From assembly GCA_023402915.1 (NCBI GenBank), contig JAEYFO010000246.1, positions 1 to 7,236 on the forward strand: a stretch of 7,236 nucleotides of DNA, in the 5' to 3' direction. The position numbers and the translations under genes are program-made. A model generated the notes under the pieces. It was not told the DNA's origin. It saw nothing but the letters and a program-made list of their open reading frames with translations, and did not search any database. The stretch comes from Bacillota bacterium. GTDB lineage: Bacteria; Bacillota; Clostridia; Christensenellales; CALWSW01. Below, piece after piece: positions 1 through 5,236 of the stretch. Numbering within the stretch: position 1 is the first letter of the stretch; each line of letters opens with the position of its first letter.

Positions 1-1353
1 GGGCAGCGCAGCGGCAAGGCCGTGGGCGATAACGCCGGGCAGCACGGCATGGAGATCGCAGGGCGTTACGCCCGGCCGGTAGCTGGGCTGGACGGCGGAA
101 AATGCGCGGGACGGCTGGCGGCGCAGAAAATCCCCTACCCGCTGGGCGGGCGCAAAATAGTTCTTTCCGCCGGCGGCAAAAGCAGAGAGTTCCATGGCCT
201 GCTGAAAGCGCATCCCATCGAGCGGACCGCCGCCAAAATCCTCCGGGCCGACCTGAACGACCACCGCCGCGTTGGCGTTTTGCCCGTCGCGGGCATGGAA
301 GCTCATGCCGTTGGTCACAACGCCCCCCTCTTCGCTCGACGAGGCGACGACCTGTCCGCCGGGGCACATGCAGAACGTATACACGCCCCGCGCGCCATCC
401 TTGGCGGCAAGGTGATATTCCGCCGCGCCCAGCCGGGGGTGTCCGGCCAGTTTTCCGTATTGGGAAAGGTCGATCATGCTTTGCGGATGCTCGACGCGCA
501 CGCCGGCAGCAAAGGGCTTGGCGCGAAGATTCAGCCCTTTTTCAAGGAGCATTTGGTAAACGTCCCGGGCGCTGTGTCCCACGGCCAGGATGCAGGCGTT
601 CGTTTCGATGGGGCCATGGTTGGTTTCTACAGCGCAAAGCGTTCCGTTTTTCAGCTGCAAACCGGTCAAACGGGTGTGAAAACAATATTCCCCGCCAAGG
701 GACAGGACTTCTTCCCGGACGCGGGCGACGATGGTGCGAAGGATGTCCGTGCCGATGTGCGGCTTTGCGGCATAGGCGCATTCCGGCGGTGCGCCGAAGC
801 GAACCAGATCGTCCAACACCAGTTGACAGCGGGGATCTTTGATGCGGGTGGTGAGCTTCCCGTCGGAAAACGTGCCTGCGCCGCCCTCGCCGAACAGGAC
901 GTTGCACTGCGGGTCAAGCGGGCCGCCGTTCCAGAACGTTTCGACGCGCCCGGCGCGTTCTTCCACAGGGACGCCCCGTTCCAGAATCAGCGGACGATAG
1001 CCCTCGCGCGCCAGCGTGAGCGCCGCAAACATGCCCGCAGGTCCTGCGCCCACCACGACGGGACGGCCAAGAAGGGGCAGCGTACCCGGTTTGGGGGGCG
1101 CTGCGTCCAAGACGGGCGCGGCTTCCACGCCGGGAAGGGCTTTGGAAAGCAGCTTCTGTTCGCTGGGCGCGTCCAGCGTGACGGTGTATTGAAAGTGAAT
1201 ATCGCTCTTTTTGCGCGCGTCCAGCGAGGAACGGCGGATGCGCAGGTTGCGCAGCGCATCGGGCGGAAGCTGGAGCCGTTTGGCGGCTTTGGGAAGTAAA
1301 AGCGCCTCCTCCTCGTCCAGGGAGAGGCGCAGATCACGAATCAAAACGGTCAT
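1..1353 (-). CDS. FAD-dependent dehydrogenase, COG2509 type (partial, C-terminus off the left edge)
   Basis: Translating the minus strand from ATG 1353 gives 451 uninterrupted codons to base 1; the stop lies outside the window. Residues 1-90 form an N-terminal alpha/beta region that includes SSLDARKKSDIHFQY (42-56), typical of this family. An FAD-binding Rossmann start follows, VVVGAGPAG (99-107), with Glu125 in ILERG at the end of the second strand. A glycine-rich FGEGGAGTFSDGKL segment (154-167) and ILAVGHSARD (255-264) are also visible. Family members run to about 530 residues, so roughly 80 C-terminal residues are missing. A Shine-Dalgarno AAGGAG lies 11 nt before the ATG, and the stop of cdaR is only 21 bp upstream, so this is the third gene of the cdaA operon. 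The family is annotated as NAD(P)/FAD-dependent oxidoreductase; its substrate is, to my knowledge, undefined, and I see nothing that identifies it. Family assignment is strong; function beyond flavin binding is unknown. Confidence 0.9.
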   Translation of the reverse strand, partial: MTVLIRDLRLSLDEEEALLLPKAAKRLQLPPDALRNLRIRRSSLDARKKSDIHFQYTVTLDAPSEQKLLSKALPGVEAAPVLDAAPPKPGTLPLLGRPVVVGAGPAGMFAALTLAREGYRPLILERGVPVEERAGRVETFWNGGPLDPQCNVLFGEGGAGTFSDGKLTTRIKDPRCQLVLDDLVRFGAPPECAYAAKPHIGTDILRTIVARVREEVLSLGGEYCFHTRLTGLQLKNGTLCAVETNHGPIETNACILAVGHSARDVYQMLLEKGLNLRAKPFAAGVRVEHPQSMIDLSQYGKLAGHPRLGAAEYHLAAKDGARGVYTFCMCPGGQVVASSSEEGGVVTNGMSFHARDGQNANAAVVVQVGPEDFGGGPLDGMRFQQAMELSAFAAGGKNYFAPAQRVGDFLRRQPSRAFSAVQPSYRPGVTPCDLHAVLPGVIAHGLAAALP

Positions 1354-1374
1354 GGGAAAACTTGCTCCTTAAAG

Positions 1375-2670
1375 TCAGGACGGGGTCAGCGTCAGGGTAA
1401 CGGTGCTCGGCCAATACTGCACGGTGAGGCCGTCCTCCCCACTGCCGGCCTGCGCGGAAAGCGTCAGCTCATGAGCTCCGGCAGTCAGACCGGAAGCGTC
1501 CACGAACAGCGCCACGTCTTTTTCGCCAAGGCTGTTGAGGGCGCTGAGCGGACCGGTAAGCATGATCTTTCCGGCTTCGATGCTCAGGGAAGCGGAAAGG
1601 TCCTTGCCGAGGTTTCGCACTTCGATGGGAACGTCGTAGAACGTGTCGGTGCGGGTTTTTTCCTCGATGCGGACAAACACGTTGAACACCTTGTTGCCGA
1701 TCAGGCGCACACCGTCGGGCAGCTGGAGGTTGACGGCATAATTCAGCACAGATTCTGACGCGCCCTGCAGATCGATCGGGTCGATGGTGATGGCGCTGAT
1801 CGTGTCGAGCACGGACTGCTCCGCGGCGATCTCCACCATGGCGGAGGGCGTGATGCTCACGTCGAGCATTTCATAGCCTTCGGCCAGCGCGTCCGTGCCA
1901 AGAAGCGCCCCTTCCACGCTGAGCGGAACGGTCTTTTTGGGCAGAACGGTCATTTTGTAGCTGACATAGGGCATGTCGCCGGTAAAGTTGCTCGGATCGA
2001 TGGTGACCCCTTCGCTGTCCATCAAAATGACGCGCTTGGAGTCGTACATGCTGGTCGTGCGGCCGTCAAGGTCGATCTCGCACACGGCGGTGGAGATTTT
2101 TTCCAGATCGCTGGCCGCGCCCGTGAGGGAAATGGTCGTGGGGATCAGTTCCGCGTCGCTGCGCCAGTAGCCGTCCGGCAGCGTGCCGGTATACTGCACC
2201 TCCACGGGAATGGTGCGCTTTCGGATGACGTCGATCTCAACGTCGAGCGTATTGGGAGAGACGGACAACACCGTCGCGTCCGAAATGCTCGGGATGCTCG
2301 CCTCGATGCGGACGGTATGCTCACCTGCGGTGGCAATATCGGAAAGGTCGGCCACGGCCACGACGTTTTCCGCCGTCACGTCGCCGTACATCCGCGCCGG
2401 AATGGTGATGACCACGTTGACGTTTTTGAGAATATCCTCCTTCGCGCCGCGCACCATCAGTTGCTGCTGGTTGTTGAGCTTGTCCTCCCCAAGAAACGTC
2501 ACGGGGATATTGCGCAGAATTTTTTCGCGGGAAGGATTTTCCACGTTCAGGACATAACTCCACAAAATCAGCGCGAAAAACAGCGAGATGATCTTGAGCG
2601 CCAAATTGCGGCTGAAAAAATCGCGCAGTTTGGAAAAAGCAGGCTTCTTCGGCTGCTGCTGGTTAGTCAT
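1375..2670 (-). CDS. cdaR: CdaR, YbbR-domain regulator of diadenylate cyclase CdaA
   Basis: This 431-aa protein has a short cytoplasmic N-terminus, one membrane anchor (about residues 22-41, NLALKIISLFFALILWSYVL) and an extracytoplasmic part built of four YbbR-like repeats, roughly at 50-147, 150-240, 245-337 and 342-428. Repeats begin with an IPV/VPL/VPI-type strand and the first three end in V-x-V/I-type strands before the next repeat. In Firmicutes CdaR binds CdaA in the membrane and modulates c-di-AMP synthesis. The Bacillus subtilis homologue also carries four YbbR domains, so the architecture is normal. The start is ATG 2670, preceded by GGAGG about 10 nt upstream inside the end of cdaA. 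The first 8 bp overlap cdaA, which suggests translational coupling. The stop is TGA at 1375-1377. Family and partner are well supported by sequence and position; any regulatory effect in this organism is inferred. Confidence 0.94.
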   Translation of the reverse strand: MTNQQQPKKPAFSKLRDFFSRNLALKIISLFFALILWSYVLNVENPSREKILRNIPVTFLGEDKLNNQQQLMVRGAKEDILKNVNVVITIPARMYGDVTAENVVAVADLSDIATAGEHTVRIEASIPSISDATVLSVSPNTLDVEIDVIRKRTIPVEVQYTGTLPDGYWRSDAELIPTTISLTGAASDLEKISTAVCEIDLDGRTTSMYDSKRVILMDSEGVTIDPSNFTGDMPYVSYKMTVLPKKTVPLSVEGALLGTDALAEGYEMLDVSITPSAMVEIAAEQSVLDTISAITIDPIDLQGASESVLNYAVNLQLPDGVRLIGNKVFNVFVRIEEKTRTDTFYDVPIEVRNLGKDLSASLSIEAGKIMLTGPLSALNSLGEKDVALFVDASGLTAGAHELTLSAQAGSGEDGLTVQYWPSTVTLTLTPS

Positions 2671-3514
2671 TCTTGCTCTTCCTCCGGTTCAGGAACGGAA
2701 TTTTCACCTTTTCGTGCGGCTGGGGATGATAGATCCCCCGGAGTATTTCGTAGAGGCTTTCTTCGTCGAGGTAGCGGGTGAGCCTGCCGTTATAGGCCAG
2801 AGAGATCACGCCCGTTTCCTCTGAAACGACAAAGGCGTGGCAGTCGGACACTTCCGAAACGCCCAGCGCGGCCCGGTGGCGGGTGCCCAGCTGGCGGGAA
2901 ATGGTGTTGTTGTCCGAGAGGGGCAGAAAGCAGCCCGACGCGACGATGCGCGTGCCACGGATGATGGTGGCGCCGTCGTGAAGCGGCGTATTGGGCACGA
3001 AGATGTTTTCGATGAGCGCGGACGTGACCATGGCGTCCACCTTCGTGCCGGTGGCGATGATGTCGCCAAGGCCGGTGCGTTCTTCGATGAGGATGAGCGC
3101 GCCGATCTTCTGCGCGGCCATGTTTTTCATGGCGGTGACCAGCTCGCGGATACACTGTTCGGCTTCGGGGTTTTCGTCCGTTCCGCTGCGGTGGAAAAGG
3201 TTCCCGCGGCCGATCTGTTCGAGCGCGCGGCGAAGCTCCGGCTGAAAGAGCACCACCAGCGCCACGGAACCGGCGCGGATGACCTGATCGAGGATCCAGG
3301 TGATGCTCGTGAGGCGGAACAGCTCGCTCACGCTTGCGGCGATGAAGAGGATGCCGACGCCCTTGAGCACCTGCATGGCGCGGGTCTCCCGCGTGAGCAT
3401 GAGAAGCTTATAGATCAGGTAGGTGACGATCAGAATGTCGATTGCATCGCGGACGCCGAACTGCATGAAGCCGCTCGAAAAAACGTCTACGATTTTTGCC
3501 CAGATTCTGTCCAA
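2663..3514 (-). CDS. cdaA: CdaA, membrane-bound diadenylate cyclase (c-di-AMP synthase)
   Basis: This 283-aa enzyme condenses two ATP into cyclic di-AMP at the cytoplasmic face of the membrane. The N-terminus has about three membrane helices (roughly 24-40, 50-66 and 78-92), ending in the conserved VLFQPELRRALEQIGR segment (88-103). A DAC (DisA_N) domain follows at about 115-260. Both catalytic signatures are intact: DGA at 180-182 within PLHDGATII, and RHR at 212-214 within TRHRAALGVSE. The conserved VSEETG is at 230-235. Length is typical for CdaA. The start is a TTG at 3514: an in-frame TGA at 3527-3529 closes the frame just upstream, the next in-frame ATG (Met17) would remove conserved N-terminal sequence, and GAGGTGG lies 7 nt before the TTG. 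A TTG start can lower translation. The gene heads the cdaA-cdaR-dehydrogenase operon and overlaps cdaR by 8 bp. Confidence 0.96.
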   Translation of the reverse strand: MDRIWAKIVDVFSSGFMQFGVRDAIDILIVTYLIYKLLMLTRETRAMQVLKGVGILFIAASVSELFRLTSITWILDQVIRAGSVALVVLFQPELRRALEQIGRGNLFHRSGTDENPEAEQCIRELVTAMKNMAAQKIGALILIEERTGLGDIIATGTKVDAMVTSALIENIFVPNTPLHDGATIIRGTRIVASGCFLPLSDNNTISRQLGTRHRAALGVSEVSDCHAFVVSEETGVISLAYNGRLTRYLDEESLYEILRGIYHPQPHEKVKIPFLNRRKSKND

Positions 3515-3561
3515 ACCACTGCCACCTCACGCTCTGCACGGAATAAAGTCGATCAGTTTTC

Positions 3562-3570
3562 ATTATAACA
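3562..3570 (-). promoter_or_regulatory. Extended -10 promoter for the cdaA operon
   Basis: On the minus strand the sequence reads TGTTATAAT, a perfect extended -10 (TGnTATAAT). The expected transcription start is near 3555, leaving a leader of about 40 nt to the TTG start of cdaA. The -35 position about 17 bp upstream reads GCGCGG and does not match TTGACA, so the promoter would depend on the extended -10 or on an activator. It lies downstream of the terminator of the preceding minus-strand gene, as expected for an independent promoter. Assigned by motif and position only. Confidence 0.6.
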
Positions 3571-3573
3571 TAT

Positions 3574-3599
3574 TCCGGCGGAATCCGCGCCCCGCCGGA
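3574..3599. promoter_or_regulatory. GC-rich inverted repeat over the cdaA -35 region
   Basis: Perfect 8-bp arms TCCGGCGG (3574-3581) and CCGCCGGA (3592-3599) flank a 10-bp centre that occupies the -35 position of the cdaA promoter. It could be a protein binding site (activator or repressor). Read on the plus strand it is followed after 4 nt by six T residues, so it could fold as a rho-independent terminator, but no plus-strand gene ends here. It is probably regulatory or structural; no cognate protein is identified. Confidence 0.4.
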
Positions 3600-3631
3600 G
3601 CGATTTTTTAGAAAATTTGAAAAGGTTTTTT

Positions 3632-3661
3632 CAAAAAAAGAGCCCGAAGCAATGTTCGGGC
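3632..3661 (-). terminator. Rho-independent terminator of the Spo0E-like gene
   Basis: On the minus strand GCCCGAA (3661-3655), a 6-nt loop and TTCGGGC (3648-3642) form a 7-bp stem, followed by TC and a run of seven T. It starts 27 bp after the stop codon of the 76-aa gene. A second, AT-rich inverted repeat (TTTGAAAA/TTTTCAAA, 3616-3635) lies just downstream. The placement separates this gene from the cdaA operon. Confidence 0.85.
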
Positions 3662-3688
3662 GGGGCCTGACGCAAAAAGCGCTGCGGC

Positions 3689-3919
3689 TCAATCGCAGGA
3701 CGGTTCTTCTTTCTGGACGGGCGCCTCTTTTTTCGCGCCGGGAAGAGGCATGCTTTCTTCCAGGGGAACCATGAGTTCCGTCAGGTGCGTCGCCTGCTCA
3801 AGGACGGCGGGATCGCAGAGCGTCCCTCCGTTGCGGAGCGCCTCTTCCGCCAGACTGGAAAGCTTCTTTCGCTCCTGAAGAAGATGTTTTCGGAGCTGCT
3901 GCGCCTGTTCTTTGTTCAT
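3689..3919 (-). CDS. Spo0E-like small protein with degenerate SQELD motif
   Basis: This is a 76-aa soluble, mostly helical protein. Residues 9-52 follow the helical-hairpin pattern of the Spo0E aspartyl-phosphatase family: a first helix with LLQERKKLSSLAEEAL, a short turn containing LCDP (34-37), and a second helix PAVLEQATHLTELMV (37-51). The pattern aligns without gaps. In that alignment the family's SQELD signature falls on ATHLT (43-47), so the Ser, Gln and catalytic-type Asp are absent. The tail (56-76) is Pro/Lys/Glu-rich and probably disordered. Family members dephosphorylate Spo0A~P or related response regulators; this one may be inactive or bind differently. ATG 3919 is chosen because AAAGGGGG stands about 7 nt upstream; a longer in-frame start at 4030 would give an AT-derived N-terminus with no good ribosome site. 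The gene is monocistronic with its own terminator. Spo0E relationship is moderate; a plain small helical protein is the alternative. Confidence 0.6.
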   Translation of the reverse strand: MNKEQAQQLRKHLLQERKKLSSLAEEALRNGGTLCDPAVLEQATHLTELMVPLEESMPLPGAKKEAPVQKEEPSCD

Positions 3920-3973
3920 GTTGTTCCCCCTTTCTCCGGAAACGCCGATGGCGGCTGAAAAATATAAAAAATA

Positions 3974-3984
3974 ATTCGACGAAT
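3974..3984. promoter_or_regulatory. 11-bp palindrome containing a near-match to a Spo0A box
   Basis: ATTCG-A-CGAAT is a perfect palindrome in the leader of the Spo0E-like gene. Bases 3975-3981, TTCGACG, match the Spo0A box consensus TTCGACA in six of seven positions. Control of a Spo0E-like gene by Spo0A would make biological sense, but a single imperfect box is weak evidence. Confidence 0.25.
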
Positions 3985-4025
3985 CCTGAGGAATTCCTTT
4001 TTCAAAAAGGCTCAAAAAAGAAATA

Positions 4026-4053
4026 TTCATAAAAAGTTAAACTTTTATGACAA
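4026..4053 (-). promoter_or_regulatory. Candidate promoter of the Spo0E-like gene with a palindrome in its spacer
   Basis: On the minus strand TTGTCA (4053-4048, five of six to the -35 consensus) is followed after 16 bp by TATGAA (4031-4026, four of six to the -10 consensus). The spacer is almost entirely filled by the palindrome AAAAGTT-A-AACTTTT (4032-4046), an operator-like position. The expected start is near 4018, giving a leader of about 100 nt to ATG 3919. The -10 is imperfect, so the assignment is tentative. Confidence 0.4.
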
Positions 4054-4129
4054 AAATCGAAAAAATAAAATAAGTTGACAATAGGCAAAAGAAATGGCTG
4101 ATTGAGGAAAGAATTATACTGATAATATA

Positions 4130-4157
4130 TTGTTTTGCCGGAAAGCTGTGTTATAAT
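4130..4157 (+). promoter_or_regulatory. Extended -10 promoter for the DUF3006 gene
   Basis: TGTTATAAT ends at 4157, a perfect extended -10 with hexamer TATAAT at 4152-4157. TTGTTT at 4130-4135 stands 16 bp upstream as a weak -35. The expected start is near 4164, about 50 nt before ATG 4216. The leader contains a small GGGA/TCCC stem (4184-4198) directly before the ribosome binding site. It is divergent to the Spo0E-like gene and very similar in form to the cdaA promoter. Confidence 0.65.
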
Positions 4158-4215
4158 ACAGAAACAACGGTTCAGTTGATCGTGGGATTTTTTGTCCCCT
4201 GCCGGAGGAAACAGC

Positions 4216-4434
4216 ATGATTATCGACCGGTTTGAAGGAGAATTCGCCCTGTGCGAGCACAGCGACGGAACGATGGTGCGTCTTGAACGCGGCAAATTGC
4301 CGCAGGGCGCGCACGAAGGGGCTGTGCTTCGCTGGCAAGATGGCGGCTGGATTCTGGACGCCGGGGCGGAGCAGCAGCGCCGCCGTCAGATCGAGACGCT
4401 GATGGACGCGCTGTTTGAAGAGGACGATGAATAG
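4216..4434 (+). CDS. DUF3006 family small protein
   Basis: This is a 72-aa acidic protein. It starts MIIDRFEGEFALCE and continues with a G-x-M-V-R-L-E-R segment, KLPQGAHEGAVLRW (27-40) and a short C-terminal helix rich in Arg and Glu. The D-R-F-E-G opening followed by a LP-x-x-x-x-EG-x-VL pattern is the hallmark of DUF3006 (small beta-rich proteins, often about 70 aa, function unknown). No signal peptide or membrane helix is visible. ATG 4216 is preceded by GGAGG with 7 nt spacing; the possible upstream ATG at 4192 has no ribosome site. In other Firmicutes DUF3006 genes often sit beside ComEC-like metallo-beta-lactamase genes, but none is present here. It is followed 136 bp later by marR on the same strand with no clear terminator between them, so the two may share a transcript. 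Confidence 0.82.
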   Translation: MIIDRFEGEFALCEHSDGTMVRLERGKLPQGAHEGAVLRWQDGGWILDAGAEQQRRRQIETLMDALFEEDDE

Positions 4435-4485
4435 CGGCTGGCCCTCCCTTTTGCCGCCGGACGACTCTGAAAATGCATTTCATTT

Positions 4486-4503
4486 TTGGCAATCCTTTGC
4501 CGA
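4486..4503. promoter_or_regulatory. Imperfect inverted repeat upstream of marR (possible MarR operator)
   Basis: TTGGCAA (4486-4492) and TTGCCGA (4497-4503), separated by TCCT, form an inverted repeat with six of seven positions paired, about 68 bp before the marR start. MarR proteins usually bind pseudo-palindromes of this size near their own gene. A perfect AAATGCATTT palindrome (4471-4480) lies just upstream. TTGGCA could also serve as a -35, but I find no convincing -10 at the right distance. Confidence 0.3.
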
Positions 4504-4570
4504 GTTTATCCCAGGAATTTCCCATTATTTCCATTTACTGGCACCCATATTTGAGGAGGAGAAAAATCAT

Positions 4571-5017
4571 ATGGAAAGCCTTGCAATGAACGAAGTTCTT
4601 TCTGAACGCATCACCAAATTTTACCTGATGCACCGAAGCGTGATCAAGTCCCTGATGAAAGTCGGGAAAATGCCGCTGGCGCAGTATCACATTTTGAGTC
4701 TGCTGTCGGAGTATCAGAGCATGCGCATGGGCGAGATCTCCCAGATGATGGCGATCTCCCGGCCCAACCTGACGCCGCTGGTGGACAAACTGGTGGCCAT
4801 GGGATATGTCGAACGGGCGGCGGACGAGCGCGACCGGCGCGTGACGTATATTTCCATCACCGACGGTGGCGAGCAGGCGCTGGCGCGGGAACGGGCCCTC
4901 ATCCTTGAGAGCGTCTCCCACTTTACGGAAAAGCTCTCCGAAGAGGACTGTGTTAAGCTCTCCGAAGCGCTTGAAATGCTCAACGGCATCGCCATCCACA
5001 TGACGGAGATCAGGTGA
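4571..5017 (+). CDS. MarR-family winged-helix transcriptional regulator
   Basis: This 148-aa DNA-binding protein should act as a dimer. An N-terminal helix (about 8-30) and LAQYHILSLLSEYQ (36-49) lead into the winged helix: MGEISQMMAI (53-62), the recognition helix SRPNLTPLVDKLVAMGYVER (63-82), and a wing with the classic DERDRRVTYISIT pattern (85-97). C-terminal dimerisation helices follow (100-145). Length is typical of MarR. ATG 4571 is preceded by GAGGAGGAG with 9-11 nt spacing; the frame stays open back to 4415, but that extension overlaps the DUF3006 gene and precedes the ribosome site. No transporter or enzyme target lies beside it, so its ligand and regulon cannot be read from context. 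Its stop (5015-5017) lies inside the 3' end of the convergent small membrane protein gene. Family assignment is secure; specificity is unknown. Confidence 0.93.
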   Translation: MESLAMNEVLSERITKFYLMHRSVIKSLMKVGKMPLAQYHILSLLSEYQSMRMGEISQMMAISRPNLTPLVDKLVAMGYVERAADERDRRVTYISITDGGEQALARERALILESVSHFTEKLSEEDCVKLSEALEMLNGIAIHMTEIR

Positions 5018-5213
5018 AAAACAAAAAAGCGATCGTCGCAAGCAGTGTATATCCTGCCGCAAGAGCCGCCCCGAGGGCGGCTTTTTTGCTGCGTGAAGAA
5101 AGTCTCTGTCCGCTTTTTCGGGCAAAGCGGAGCACATGGCTCCCGTAGCACAGCGCATATCCGGCGCCGATGGCCCCCGCAAAAAGGGAAAAGAGAAATT
5201 GAGGCTGAAACAC
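5010..5213 (-). CDS. Small two-helix membrane protein, germinant-receptor D-subunit-like
   Basis: This 67-aa protein consists of two hydrophobic segments (about 5-27 and 46-66) joined by a strongly basic loop (29-44, with Arg29, Arg32, Lys33, Arg37, Arg41, Lys43, Lys44). By the positive-inside rule the loop should be cytoplasmic and both ends outside. The start is GTG 5213, with AAAGGAGG 8 nt upstream, an almost ideal ribosome site placed 1-8 nt after the Ger(x)C stop; the gap between the genes is 23 bp. The frame remains open further upstream inside gerC, but that portion is a shadow. Position as the last gene of a ger operon, size and two-helix topology match the D subunits described for some Bacillus germinant receptors, which modulate receptor responsiveness. 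The similarity is topological, not a recognised sequence motif, so the name is an inference. Its last 8 bp overlap marR. Confidence 0.7.
   Translation of the reverse strand: MFQPQFLFSLFAGAIGAGYALCYGSHVLRFARKSGQRLSSRSKKAALGAALAAGYTLLATIAFLFFT
5064..5087 (+). terminator. Rho-independent terminator of marR, inside the convergent coding sequence
   Basis: AGCCGCC (5064-5070), a 5-nt loop CCGAG and GGCGGCT (5076-5082) form a 7-bp GC-rich stem followed by a T run to 5087. It lies 47 bp after the marR stop. On the minus strand the same bases encode the start of the second membrane helix (SKKAALGAAL) of the 67-aa protein. Without a T run on that strand it should stop only plus-strand transcripts. Confidence 0.8.
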
Positions 5214-5236
5214 AGGCGCTACCTCCTTTCGCCGCG

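Noticed and set aside
22..1299. 425-codon open frame on the plus strand
   Set aside because: It is antisense to the FAD-dependent dehydrogenase, whose frame shows clear family motifs. The plus-strand translation is Arg/Ala/Gly-rich without recognisable domains, a typical GC-rich shadow.
2837..3568. 243-codon open frame on the plus strand
   Set aside because: Antisense to cdaA, whose catalytic motifs define the real coding strand.
3574..3609. Plus-strand rho-independent terminator (GC-rich stem, then six T)
   Set aside because: It folds well enough, but no plus-strand gene precedes it, and its overlap with the cdaA -35 region makes an operator role at least as likely. It is listed as a regulatory repeat instead.
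3920..4030. Longer 113-aa form of the Spo0E-like protein starting at 4030
   Set aside because: The extension is encoded by AT-rich, palindrome-containing intergenic DNA, while a clear AAAGGGGG ribosome site precedes the internal ATG at 3919.
4075..4080. Perfect TTGACA as a -35 element on the plus strand
   Set aside because: No acceptable -10 occurs 16-18 bp downstream (CTGATT region). The TGTTATAAT at 4149-4157 is a better promoter for the DUF3006 gene.
4415..4570. Longer 200-aa form of the MarR regulator
   Set aside because: It would overlap the DUF3006 gene and add a segment absent from MarR proteins; the strong GAGGAGGAG site supports ATG 4571.
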